NCBI GenBank assembly: GCA_963780865.1
Contig: CAWADT010000001.1
Span: 116,880-180,879 of the forward strand
Source of the DNA: FEN-1073 sp963780865
GTDB taxonomy: Bacteria; Chloroflexota; Anaerolineae; Anaerolineales; RBG-16-64-43
Direction: 5' to 3'
DNA length: 64,000 bases
Within the stretch, counting starts at the first letter, position 1. The number at the start of each line of letters is the position of its first letter. The translations under genes and the position numbers were made by a program. Positions 44,838-53,386 of this stretch are shown one piece after another. The notes under the pieces are model-generated. The model made no database searches, was not told the DNA's origin, and saw nothing but the letters and a program-made list of their open reading frames with translations.

Positions 44838-45897
44838 TTAATTCTTTCCATAGGATATTGTGTCTTCCAGCACCTGACGGACGGCCGCCGCGTCGAGGTC
44901 TTTCTTGTCCAGAAATGCGATGGCTCCGGCGGCGAGCCCCAACCGGCGGAATTCGCGATCCGGGTATGCGCTGATCAGCACAATCCGCGTGGCGGGCGAG
45001 AGGGACTTGAGGCGGCGCGCGCACTGAATGCCATCCTCGTCCTCGAGAACGACATCGATGAAAGCCAATTGCGGATGAAGGCGCTCCGCCAGCCGCAACG
45101 CTTCCACCATATCCTCCGCCTCATAAATGGACGCGGACGAATACGTTTTTCCAATCAGACGGCTGAGCTGCTGCCGGTACCGCTGGCTGTCGTCGATCAA
45201 CAGCACCGCCAGCGACGTCTCCGGGCGGGAGGGCAATTCTTCCGCTTCGCGGGCCGGATGCGACAGAATCTCCGGATGATGCAGGGCGTAGTTTAAAGCT
45301 CCCAGGCGGCTTCCGACGCCCAGCGCGCGATATAAACCGGTAAGATGATTTTCGATTGTTTTAATGCTTAATTCCATTGTTTTGGCGATTTTACGGTTAT
45401 CGAACCCTTGCATGAGCAGCCGCAACAACTCGCGTTGCCGGCGGGTTAAAAGTGGGAACGTTGAGCCCGATGGGCGGGGATTTACGATGGACCAGCCGGT
45501 CGATTAAAGAACCGGATATCCAACGGTCGCCATCGAGAATTCGCTGCACCGCCAAATGCAAATCAGTCAAAGGTTGATCTTTAAGATGATAGCCGTCTAC
45601 ACCGGATTCCAATAATCCGACTACATAGGCTTCGTCGTTATATGCGCTGATAACAAGAATTTTCAGACCGGGATACTCCTTTTTCATTTTTTCGACTGCC
45701 GAAATAGGTTCAAAATCCGGCATGGTGACATCCATCACCAATAAATCAGGAGTTAGACTGGCCAAAGCCTCTGTCAATTCTCCGCCGCTCCCTACTTCGC
45801 CCACGATTTCAAGATTAGGTAAAGCCGCCAGAGCGTTTCGCAATCCGGCCCGGATCAGGGCGTGATCATCAGCCAACAGCACTTTGGATGGAGCCAT
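44838..45897 (-). CDS. Response regulator REC-LuxR HTH-REC, frameshifted
   Basis: From ATG 45897: a receiver domain with acidic pocket Asp10/Asp11, phosphoacceptor Asp56 (LLVMDV) and LKDQ Lys. Then a frame change at about 45446-45456, after LNVPTF, into LLTRRQRELLRLLMQG, FDNRKIAKTMELSIKTIENH, which is a NarL/LuxR helix-turn-helix. A second receiver follows (VLLIDDSQRYR, LAFIDVVLEDEDG, DKKDL). Removing one base gives 352 residues. It stands divergent to the sugar ABC operon whose last gene is a NarL-type kinase, so the two are likely partners. A REC on both sides of the HTH is unusual. Confidence 0.75.
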
Positions 45898-45968
45898 ACG
45901 TCAATATTACCACCCCTGTTCCCCCGCAATTTTCCGGCGTTAAACGACGTGGGAAGACGGGAACGGGC

Positions 45969-46000
45969 TCAATAATGCGGTAATAATGCAGTATTATTGA
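45969..46000. promoter_or_regulatory. AT-rich palindrome near the regulator promoter
   Basis: TCAATAAT (45969-45976) and ATTATTGA (45993-46000). Inside is a direct repeat AATAATGC (45971, 45982). It lies 72 bp upstream of the regulator start, where an autoregulatory site would be expected. Confidence 0.4.
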
Positions 46001-46020
46001 TGAAATACGACAAGGGTTTT

Positions 46021-46039
46021 CCCCTAAGAGATCAAGGGG
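46021..46039. promoter_or_regulatory. Candidate operator 1 (CCCCT-N9-AGGGG)
   Basis: A 19-bp inverted repeat of exact design CCCCT-AAGAGATCA-AGGGG. The second copy is 102 bp downstream. A TATAAT sequence lies at 46072. Confidence 0.55.
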
Positions 46040-46122
46040 TTTTTTGTGGAAAAAAAGGGAGAAAGACCGGATATAATTCCATTTACTAGAAATTAGAATA
46101 CCAAAAATCTCCTTCTTGAAAT

Positions 46123-46141
46123 CCCCTGGAAATTCGAGGGG
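46123..46141. promoter_or_regulatory. Candidate operator 2 (CCCCT-N9-AGGGG)
   Basis: CCCCT-GGAAATTCG-AGGGG, same half-sites and spacing as operator 1, ending 3 bp before the extended -10 box of the sugar operon. A regulator here would touch RNA polymerase directly. Confidence 0.55.
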
Positions 46142-46171
46142 TGGTATTATAATTTTTTCTAAAGGAGGTGA
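46142..46171 (+). promoter_or_regulatory. Extended -10 promoter and perfect Shine-Dalgarno in the sugar operon leader
   Basis: TGG-TATTAT (46142-46150) is an extended -10. AAAGGAGGTGA (46161-46171) matches the 16S rRNA tail over 11 bases but is 82 nt before the start codon and only a GTG overlaps it. It may recruit ribosomes ahead of time, or it may be chance. The gene's own site AAAGGAGGAAAG lies just before 46253. Confidence 0.45.
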
Positions 46172-46252
46172 CAGAGTCTCAATACGAACAAGCAAGGAAC
46201 CAACTCTATTCCGGCAATAATGATCGTTTCGAGTTCCTAAAAGGAGGAAAGA

Positions 46253-47401
46253 ATGCGTCGAACATCTACACTCTTTAAAATGGTGGCTGCCGTAGCTCTG
46301 ATGGGAATCCTCCTCAGCGCTTGCGGTGGTTCCGCTACCAAGTCTTCGACCAGTGGCAAACTGGCGGTTGGTGTCGTTCTCCCGACCAAGGATGAGCCGC
46401 GTTGGATCCAGGACCAGACCCGGTTCAATGATGCGTTTACCGCCGCGGGTTACGACGTTACGATTCTCTTCAGCCAGGGTTCTTCGGCCGTCGAGAAAAC
46501 GAATGTCGAGGCGCTGATTTCCAAGGGCGTCAAAGTTCTCGTCATCTGCCCGCAGGACGCGAGCGCTGCCGCCGCTGCCGCCGATGAAGCCAACAAAGCA
46601 GGCATCAAGGTAGTTTCCTACGACCGGTTGATCCGCGACACTGCGTCGGTCGATTACTATGTGACCTTCGACAGCTTCGCGGTTGGCGCCGCCTGGAGCA
46701 CCTACATGATCCAGCAGGCCGGCAGCACCACCGGCAACAACCTCTACCTGTACGCCGGCGCCGCTTCCGACAACAATGCCTTCATCTTCTTCGAAGGCGC
46801 CTGGGAAACCATTCAGCCCAAGATCGCCGACGGCACCTTCGTCATCAAGAACTCGAGCGAAGCCGTTGCGGTCCAGGCCGACCCCACGCTGACCCGCGAC
46901 CAGGAAGCCAAGATCATCGGTCAGATCACCACCAACTGGGATTTCGCCACCGCCAAGAAACTGGCGCAGGATAACCTGACCGCCGCCGCCGCCGCCGATA
47001 AGGGCACCGTGTACATCATCGCCCCGAACGACGGAACCGCCCGCGCGATCGCCGACGCCTTTGGCGCCGACAAGGACGTGACGCAGTACTTCATCTCCGG
47101 ACAGGATGCCGAAGTTGCCTCCCTGCAATACATCATCGATGGCAAGCAGTCGATGACCGTTTTGAAGGACGTCCGCACGCTCGTTCAGGATGCCATCAAC
47201 GCGGCGCAGGCCTATCTGAGTGGGCAAACTCCTCCGAAGACCACAACCTACAACAACGGGAAGATTGATGTCCCGGCGAAGCCGTCTGCGATCGTGACGG
47301 TCACCAAGGCCAATTTCTACACCGCAGTTATCAAATCCAACTATTGGCCGACATCCTACTTCTCGCATCTCGACACCGTAGGCGATTACCCAGCCTCCTA
47401 A
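46253..47401 (+). CDS. Sugar ABC transporter substrate-binding lipoprotein (ChvE/XylF type)
   Basis: 382 residues. Lipoprotein signal with Cys24 (LLSACGG). Periplasmic-binding-protein type 1 fold: LAVGVVLPTKDEPRWIQDQ, NVEALISKGVKVLVICPQDA, FDSFAVGAAW, IIAPNDGTARAIADAF and YFISGQDAEVASLQYI. The pattern and length match ChvE/XylF-like binding proteins for pentoses or hexoses of aldose type. It delivers sugar to the downstream ATPase and permease. It has a strong own ribosome site, and a stable hairpin after it separates its message from the transporter's. Confidence 0.9.
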   Translation: MRRTSTLFKMVAAVALMGILLSACGGSATKSSTSGKLAVGVVLPTKDEPRWIQDQTRFNDAFTAAGYDVTILFSQGSSAVEKTNVEALISKGVKVLVICPQDASAAAAAADEANKAGIKVVSYDRLIRDTASVDYYVTFDSFAVGAAWSTYMIQQAGSTTGNNLYLYAGAASDNNAFIFFEGAWETIQPKIADGTFVIKNSSEAVAVQADPTLTRDQEAKIIGQITTNWDFATAKKLAQDNLTAAAAADKGTVYIIAPNDGTARAIADAFGADKDVTQYFISGQDAEVASLQYIIDGKQSMTVLKDVRTLVQDAINAAQAYLSGQTPPKTTTYNNGKIDVPAKPSAIVTVTKANFYTAVIKSNYWPTSYFSHLDTVGDYPAS

Positions 47402-47419
47402 TCAGATCCAATTAGTACT

Positions 47420-47459
47420 TACATGAATAGTGATGGCTTCGGCCATCACTATTCATGTA
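47420..47459 (+). promoter_or_regulatory. Perfect hairpin with UUCG tetraloop between binding protein and ATPase genes
   Basis: An 18-bp exact stem (one more pair is possible outside) closed by TTCG. There is no T-run, so it is not a terminator. Such hairpins shield the upstream message from 3' decay and set the binding protein above the ATPase and permease in amount (known for malE and related operons). Confidence 0.7.
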
Positions 47460-47479
47460 ATCAAAGAACCGGAGCCGCC

Positions 47480-49001
47480 ATGACACCTCCCATTTTGGAG
47501 ATGAAAAACATCACCAAGGAATTCCCCGGCGTGAAAGCGCTGAACAACGTCAGCTTTCAAGTCGCCGAGAAAGAGATCCATTGCCTGGTCGGGGAAAACG
47601 GTGCGGGGAAATCCACGCTCATGAAGGTATTGAGCGGTGTGTATCCGCATGGCAGCTACACCGGGGATATCCTGTTAAACGGAATCGAGCAACAATTTTC
47701 CGGGATCCACGACAGCGAAAAAGCCGGAATTGCCATCATCTATCAGGAGCTGGCGCTTGTCCCCCAGATGACGGTGTATGAGAACATCTTCCTCGGACAC
47801 GAGATTGGAAACAATTCGATCATTGATTGGAACGAATCCGTCAAACGAGCCACCGAAATGCTGAAAAAAGTCGGGCTCGATATCAATCCCTCCGAGAAAG
47901 TCAAAAATTTGGGCGTGGGAAAGCAGCAATTGATCGAAATTGCCAAAGCCCTTAGCAAGGATGTCAAGATCCTGATCCTGGACGAACCGACCGCGTCGTT
48001 GAACGAGACGGACAGTGAAAATCTGCTGAACCTGCTGCGCGATCTTAAAGAAGCACGGCGTTACCTGCGTATTGGTTTCCCACAAGCTAAAGGAAGTAAA
48101 AGAAATCGCCGATACGGTGACGGTGCTGCGCGACGGCCAGACGATTTGCACGCTGAGCGCCCGCAAAGGCGAAGTGTCGGAAAATGTGCTCATCAAGAAC
48201 ATGGTCGGACGGGAAATTAATAATATCTTTCCCGATAAAGAGCACAAAACCTCCAAGGAAGTCGTGCTGGAACTTAAGCACTGGAATGCCTACGACCCGA
48301 ACCTTGGAAGAACCATCCTCAAGGATATCAACCTTCACGTCAACAAAGGCGAAATCGTGGGCCTGGCGGGATTGATGGGGTCGGGGCGCACGGAGCTCGC
48401 GTTGAGCCTTTTCGGAAATCCGAAGGGTTATCGAATCAACGGCGAAGTTTTCATCAAAGGCGAAAAGAAGCATCTCAATCTTCCCGAGGATGCGATCAAG
48501 GCGGGCCTGGCTTACGTTACCGAGGATCGAAAAGGAAACGGCCTGATTCTGATCCAGAATGTAATGCAAAACATCACCCTCGCGAACCTGAAGGAAATAT
48601 CCCCTCGAGGCGTTGTCGACGGTAATGCGGAAATTCAAATTGCCAACGAAACCATTGCCTCTCTCAATATCAAAACGCCGAGCGTCGAGCAGAAGGTTCT
48701 TAATTTAAGCGGCGGCAATCAGCAAAAGGTTTCTCTGGGGAAATGGTTGTTTGTCAAGCCGGATCTGTTCATCTTGGACGAGCCGACGCGCGGGATCGAC
48801 GTCGGCGCGAAATATGAAATTTATATGATCATGACCAAGCTGGTACGGCAGGGGAAGAGCATCATCATGATCTCGTCTGAATTACCCGAGATTCTGGGGA
48901 TGACCGATCGAGTGTACGTTGTTTCCTCCGGAAAAATCTCCGGCGAGTTGCCGACGAAGGAAGCCACGCAGGAAAAAATCATGCATCTGGCGACGGATTA
49001 A
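47480..49001 (+). CDS. Sugar ABC transporter double ATPase (RbsA/GguA type), frameshifted
   Basis: Two ATPase domains of the RbsA/XylG/GguA class. First: Walker A GENGAGKST, signature LGVGKQQLIEIAKAL, Walker B ILILDEPTA. A base is extra at about 48052: the first frame ends in nonsense (EARRYLRIGF), the second frame resumes exactly with HGVTCVLVSHKLKEV, where the switch His is found. Second domain: LMGSGRTELALS, NLSGGNQQKVSLGKWL, FILDEPTRGIDVG. Removing the base gives 506 residues, the normal length. Start ATG 47480 for GGAG upstream. It powers sugar uptake with the permease. Confidence 0.85.
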
Positions 49002-49015
49002 GGAGGAGGTTCACG

Positions 49016-50203
49016 ATGTCATTTTTCAGGGATATCCGAAAAGTATTAGGACAGAACATCCGTGATTACGGGATGTACATTGTCTTAATCGCGATCATTA
49101 TCATGTTTACCATCACGACGAAAGGCCTCTTCATTTCGTCGAGAAACATCGTCAACCTGCTGAACGGGATGAGTTACATCGCCATCCTGGCCGTCGGCAT
49201 GACACTGGTCATTGTCATCCGGCATATCGATCTTCAGGTCGGCTTTCTTTCCGGCTTCATCGGCGCCGTATCGGCTATCGCCATGAAATACTGGGGGCTG
49301 CCGGTCTACGTGGTCATTCCGATGGCCCTGGCGATCGGAATGCTGGCGGGACTGTTCACCGGTTTCCTGGTGGCACAGTTGAAAATCCCGGCCTTTGTGG
49401 CGACGCTGGCCGGATGGCTGGGCTACCACGGGGCGTTGCAGCTGGCGACCATGGGCACGGGCACGATCATCATCTCGAACGCGGTTTTTATCGCCATCGG
49501 CAACGGCTTCATTCCAGACATTCCCGGTCTTGGCGGATTTCTGCCGGGAGTGCATAAATTAACCCTGATCCTCGGATTGCTGATGGCTCTTTTGTACATC
49601 TTTAACGAAATCAGCAACCGCAGAAAAAAATTGGCCTACCACTTTGAAGTCCTGCCGCTGGATATGTTCATCCTCAAATTGGTGTTGCTGTCGGTTTTAA
49701 TCGGCGGCGTCACCTGGGTGCTGGCAGGGTATCAGGGTCTCTCCTGGGCGGCTGTTGTTCTTCTCATTGTGGTCGGCATCTATTATTTCATCACGACCAA
49801 GACGGTTCTGGGCAGGCATATTTACGCCGTCGGCGGCAATCCGGAGGCAGCCGAGTTGAGCGGCATCAGCGTGAAGAGAATCACCTATACCGTTTTCGTC
49901 TCGATGGGAATGCTCTCCGCGCTGTCGGGTATTGTGTTCGCCTCGTGGTTGCGGTCCGCATCGACGACGGCGGGAACCCTGTTTGAATTGGACGCCATCG
50001 CGGCGGCTTTTGTCGGCGGCGTCGCGGTATCCGGCGGCGTCGGCAGGGTGATCGGGTCGATCATCGGCGCGCTGGTGATGGCCTCCCTGACCAACGGCAT
50101 GAACCTCATGGGCATCGACATCTCCTACCAGTACATCGTCCGAGCCGGCGTGCTCGCGGCCGCGGTTATTTTTGACGTGGCCACCCGCTCCAGGGCAAAA
50201 TAA
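49016..50203 (+). CDS. Sugar ABC transporter permease (GguB/XylH type)
   Basis: 395 residues, ten or so membrane segments. The BPD_transp_2 family: IRHIDLQVGFLSGFIGAVSA, LKIPAFVATLAGWLGYHGA, and the coupling loop GRHIYAVGGNPEAAELSGI that contacts the ATPases. VGRVIGSIIGALVMASLTNG at the C-terminus is typical. AGGAGG lies before ATG 49016. It follows the ATPase by 14 nt. Confidence 0.93.
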   Translation: MSFFRDIRKVLGQNIRDYGMYIVLIAIIIMFTITTKGLFISSRNIVNLLNGMSYIAILAVGMTLVIVIRHIDLQVGFLSGFIGAVSAIAMKYWGLPVYVVIPMALAIGMLAGLFTGFLVAQLKIPAFVATLAGWLGYHGALQLATMGTGTIIISNAVFIAIGNGFIPDIPGLGGFLPGVHKLTLILGLLMALLYIFNEISNRRKKLAYHFEVLPLDMFILKLVLLSVLIGGVTWVLAGYQGLSWAAVVLLIVVGIYYFITTKTVLGRHIYAVGGNPEAAELSGISVKRITYTVFVSMGMLSALSGIVFASWLRSASTTAGTLFELDAIAAAFVGGVAVSGGVGRVIGSIIGALVMASLTNGMNLMGIDISYQYIVRAGVLAAAVIFDVATRSRAK

Positions 50204-50293
50204 CACCCGATCCGTAACCGGTAGGGATTGTTCCGGAGCCGGAATAGTCCGGACGCCGGCGGGAGAAAAGGTTCGACTGCCGGGAGAGGCTTT

Positions 50294-51898
50294 TTGGCAG
50301 ATCCGGTTTTGGTGGTTTCCAACCTTTCTAAACAATTCGGCAACCTGCAGGCGCTGCAAGGGGTGACTTTCTCCATGGAAAAGGGGGAAGTAGTGGGGAT
50401 CGTCGGCCGCCGCGGTTCCGGAAAATCCACGCTGCTACAAATCCTCGGCGGATCCATGGCTCCCTCCGCCGGGGAGTTTTTTTTCCAAAACCGGCGAATT
50501 CGATTTCCCACTCCCGCCCAGGCGCGGCGACTGGGCATCGAATTGGTGGGCCAAACCCCGCTGCTGATCGAGTCGATGAATATCCTTGAAAATATATTCC
50601 TCGGCCGGGAGATCTCGCAGCCGCTGCTTGGAGGAATTCCGGACTGGGCAGCGATGAGCCTTAGGGCGGAAGAGATCCTGGCAGACTTCGATCCTCCCCC
50701 CGGCCTCCTCTCGAAAAAGGTGGAGAACCTGACGGACGAAATGCGCCAGGTGATCGCTGTTGCCCGCGCCCTGAGCGTGAATACCCGGCTGATCCTTCTG
50801 GACGATTCGCTTGCCACACTCAGCTATCCGAGACAGCAGTTGCTCTTGGCGAGAATCCGGCGGCTGGCGCAGGAGGGCGTTTCGGTCCTCATCAGCAGCG
50901 ACAATCTCAACCACCTTTTTTCCATCACCAACCGCATCCTGGTTCTTTACGAGGGCCGTCTGACGGCGGACCGCCACACCGCGGAATGCACGCCGCGCGA
51001 TATCGTGGAACTGATGGTCGGCATGACCAACCCGGAACAGGTCACTCCGATCATCTGGGCCCTGGAAAGTTACCACGCGGCGCAGCGGCAAACCGAAGAG
51101 CTGCACCGCACCCAGATCACCCTGCGCCAGAATCTGGAGGCGCAGGATTCCCTCAATCGTCAGCTCATCCAGCGGCTCAACGAACAATTGAAGGCGTTGG
51201 ACCAGCTCAACACGGCGCTGCAATCCACGCAGCGGCGGCTGATGACCGAGCGCGAAGAGGAACGCAAAGCGCTCGCCCGTGAAATCCACGACCAGGTAAT
51301 ACAAGACCTGCTAAGTTTTAATTACCGTCTGGAGGAAGCCGAGGGGAATGAAATACCCGATGCCTTGAAGAAAGATCTGGCGGCCATCCGCAACGGGATC
51401 CGCCAGGTCGTCAGCGATCTGCGTCAAATCTGCAGCGACTTGCGCCCGCCCACCATCGACAGCCACGGGCTCACGGCCGCCATCAGCTCGCTGGCGCAGG
51501 AATGGGCGGAACGCAGCGGGATGAACATGCAATTGGAAATCGATCCGGTCCTGGGACGGATGCCGGAAGCCATCGAACTTTCGGTTTTTCGCATCATCCA
51601 GGAGGGGTTAAACAATATCCGCAAGCACACGGCGGCCCGCCACGTGATCCTGCGGGTGCAGCGCACACCCACGGCCAGCCTTTTTGTCCAACTCTCCGAC
51701 GATGGGGAGGGGCCGAAGGAGCCGCTAAACCTTGCGAGTCTTTCGGCCAACAGACACTTCGGCCTTTTGGGCATCAGCGAGCGCGTGGCGCTTCTCGGCG
51801 GCACCATGAAAATCAATTCTCCGCCTGACGGCGGGTTGGTGCTGGAAGTGGAAATTCCCAGCCCCTATCCCTCGATCAATGAACAACCATTCTCTTAG
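50294..51898 (+). CDS. Degenerate RbsA-like ABC ATPase fused to NarL-type histidine kinase
   Basis: 534 residues from TTG 50294 (GGGAGAGG upstream; TTG 50228 is possible). Residues 1-250 are an RbsA-like ABC domain. Walker A is intact (GRRGSGKST, 38-46). The signature is LTDEMRQ at 146-152 instead of LSGGQ, Walker B ends LLDDS with Asp for the catalytic Glu, and the switch position reads SSDN with no His. A coiled coil spans about 255-320. HisKA_3 holds His332 in LAREIHDQVIQD; HATPase has the N-box EGLNNIRKH and G-boxes DDGEG and HFGLLGI. It lies 90 nt after the permease. It should phosphorylate the divergent regulator; ABC hydrolysis is doubtful (inference). Confidence 0.85.
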   Translation: MADPVLVVSNLSKQFGNLQALQGVTFSMEKGEVVGIVGRRGSGKSTLLQILGGSMAPSAGEFFFQNRRIRFPTPAQARRLGIELVGQTPLLIESMNILENIFLGREISQPLLGGIPDWAAMSLRAEEILADFDPPPGLLSKKVENLTDEMRQVIAVARALSVNTRLILLDDSLATLSYPRQQLLLARIRRLAQEGVSVLISSDNLNHLFSITNRILVLYEGRLTADRHTAECTPRDIVELMVGMTNPEQVTPIIWALESYHAAQRQTEELHRTQITLRQNLEAQDSLNRQLIQRLNEQLKALDQLNTALQSTQRRLMTEREEERKALAREIHDQVIQDLLSFNYRLEEAEGNEIPDALKKDLAAIRNGIRQVVSDLRQICSDLRPPTIDSHGLTAAISSLAQEWAERSGMNMQLEIDPVLGRMPEAIELSVFRIIQEGLNNIRKHTAARHVILRVQRTPTASLFVQLSDDGEGPKEPLNLASLSANRHFGLLGISERVALLGGTMKINSPPDGGLVLEVEIPSPYPSINEQPFS

Positions 51899-52335
51899 CG
51901 GGCGGGTTGATCAAGGGGATTATTCCTCCAGGGTTGGATCCGCGTCCTTTCAATAGTCCTCTTCAACCCAGAAGGCAGGCGCCCGATCGAATCGATCCCA
52001 ACGATCCATCGCGTCGATACTCAGCCCCTTGCGATAAATCTGCATCAGGGTAATTCCCCTTATTGAATGGAAAGGAAACTTGGCAAGGAATGATCGTTCT
52101 TTTCCTGCCAGTGTCCGGGCGGCCTCCCGCCAACTCTTACCGTTCCGGGAATATCCTACCGTTGAAAAAAAGGCGATTAATTATTCGATAATATTCCAGT
52201 TTGTTCGTTTGCAAGAAACACAACCAACCAAACCTTTGAATCCCAGCCGTCCAGCGGGGAATCTCCATCCGGTTCGGGACTGGTATAATCTCCTGCCCCG
52301 GGCGGCGAAGCCCTTCGCCCGTTAATGGAGAGGCA
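51899..52335 (+). other. Intergenic region with an extended -10 for the oxidoreductase gene
   Basis: No gene seen. TGG-TATAAT (52281-52289) is an extended -10, 47 nt before the ATG at 52336. The rest shows no terminator or repeat that I can support. Confidence 0.45.
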
Positions 52336-53379
52336 ATGGCAAAAGTCAAAGTCCTGATTGTCGGCAGCGGCGTCGCCGGCGCGGTTCGACATCTTCCCTT
52401 TTTTCAGAAAAACCCGCAGGTAACCCTGGCGGGAATGTGCGATCCGGATCTCGAGCGGGCCCGGCGCGTGGCGTCGGAAAATGGAATCCCCGGCGCCTAC
52501 GCCTCGCTCGAAGATGGCCTGCGCGAGACCGGCGCGAGCATGGTTTCGATCTGCACCCCGCCGCAAACTCATATGGATCTGGCCGTTTACGCCTTCGAAC
52601 ACGGGGCGGATGTGCTGATGGAGAAACCGTTTGCCGTCACACTGGACGAAGCCCGCCAGATCGTGGCCGTCCAACAACGGACAGGACGGAAATTATCCGT
52701 TGTGCATCAAAATAAGTTCATGGCGGGAATCCTGCACATGACGGAAATTGTCCGGAGGGGAGATGCCGGCCGCGTGCTCCACATCGGCCTGACGTGGATG
52801 ACCAACGGCGACCGCGACCGGATGGTGATCGATCCGAACTTCTGGTGCCACAAGATTCCCGGCGGCCGATGGGCCGAGAGCCTGCCCCACCAACTCTACA
52901 TCGCCTACGCCCTGGTGGGGGAAATGCGGCTTCTCAGCGTGGCGGCGCGCAAGACCACAGACAAATGGCCGTGGATGAGCGCCGACGAGGTGGATGTGGT
53001 GTTGGAAAGTCGGGACGGGTACGTCAATATCCGCATGTCAGCCAACCCCGAAGAAATCAAACGACGGATTAACATCCTGCACGGCTCCAAGGCATCCTAT
53101 ATGTTTTCCTATAAAACCGCTTTTGCGCTGGCCGAACGCCCGAATGCGCGCATCTCGATCGGCCTGCTCCGCCGCTGGATGGCGGCGCGGCTCATGCCCA
53201 AGCCCAAAGCCAAAGCCCTTCCGTCCCCCCACGAACGCGTGATCAATCAGTTCATCGACTACGTTCTCCATGACGGACCCAATCCCACCTCGCCCGAGGA
53301 GGCGCTGCACGTGGAGGAATTGAACGAAAAGTTCGGCGCCGAATTCGAACAGGTGATCCGCAGACCCGCGCAGGGCTGA
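52336..53379 (+). CDS. Gfo/Idh/MocA-family oxidoreductase
   Basis: 347 residues. NAD(P)-binding Rossmann fold: VLIVGSGVAGAVRHLPFF and GMCDPDLERARRVASENG. The family motif is DVLMEKPFAVTLDEA with the catalytic Lys. The C-terminal alpha/beta domain carries GGRWAESLPHQLYIAYALVG. Members oxidise or reduce sugars or sugar nucleotides. It starts a second glycan block with glycosyltransferase-type genes, so it may work on a surface sugar. Confidence 0.87.
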   Translation: MAKVKVLIVGSGVAGAVRHLPFFQKNPQVTLAGMCDPDLERARRVASENGIPGAYASLEDGLRETGASMVSICTPPQTHMDLAVYAFEHGADVLMEKPFAVTLDEARQIVAVQQRTGRKLSVVHQNKFMAGILHMTEIVRRGDAGRVLHIGLTWMTNGDRDRMVIDPNFWCHKIPGGRWAESLPHQLYIAYALVGEMRLLSVAARKTTDKWPWMSADEVDVVLESRDGYVNIRMSANPEEIKRRINILHGSKASYMFSYKTAFALAERPNARISIGLLRRWMAARLMPKPKAKALPSPHERVINQFIDYVLHDGPNPTSPEEALHVEELNEKFGAEFEQVIRRPAQG

Positions 53380-53386
53380 GGGTGCC

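Noticed and set aside
46168..46278. GTG-started 36-codon leader ORF overlapping the SBP start
   Set aside because: Its Shine-Dalgarno overlaps the start codon, spacing is wrong and the peptide has no recognisable pattern. Kept only as a possibility in a finding.
47420..47459. Transcription terminator
   Set aside because: The stem has no T-run after it and lies inside an operon; a stabilising hairpin is the better reading.
52080..52325. 81-residue plus-strand ORF before the oxidoreductase gene
   Set aside because: No ribosome site or family pattern, and it overlaps the promoter of the next gene.
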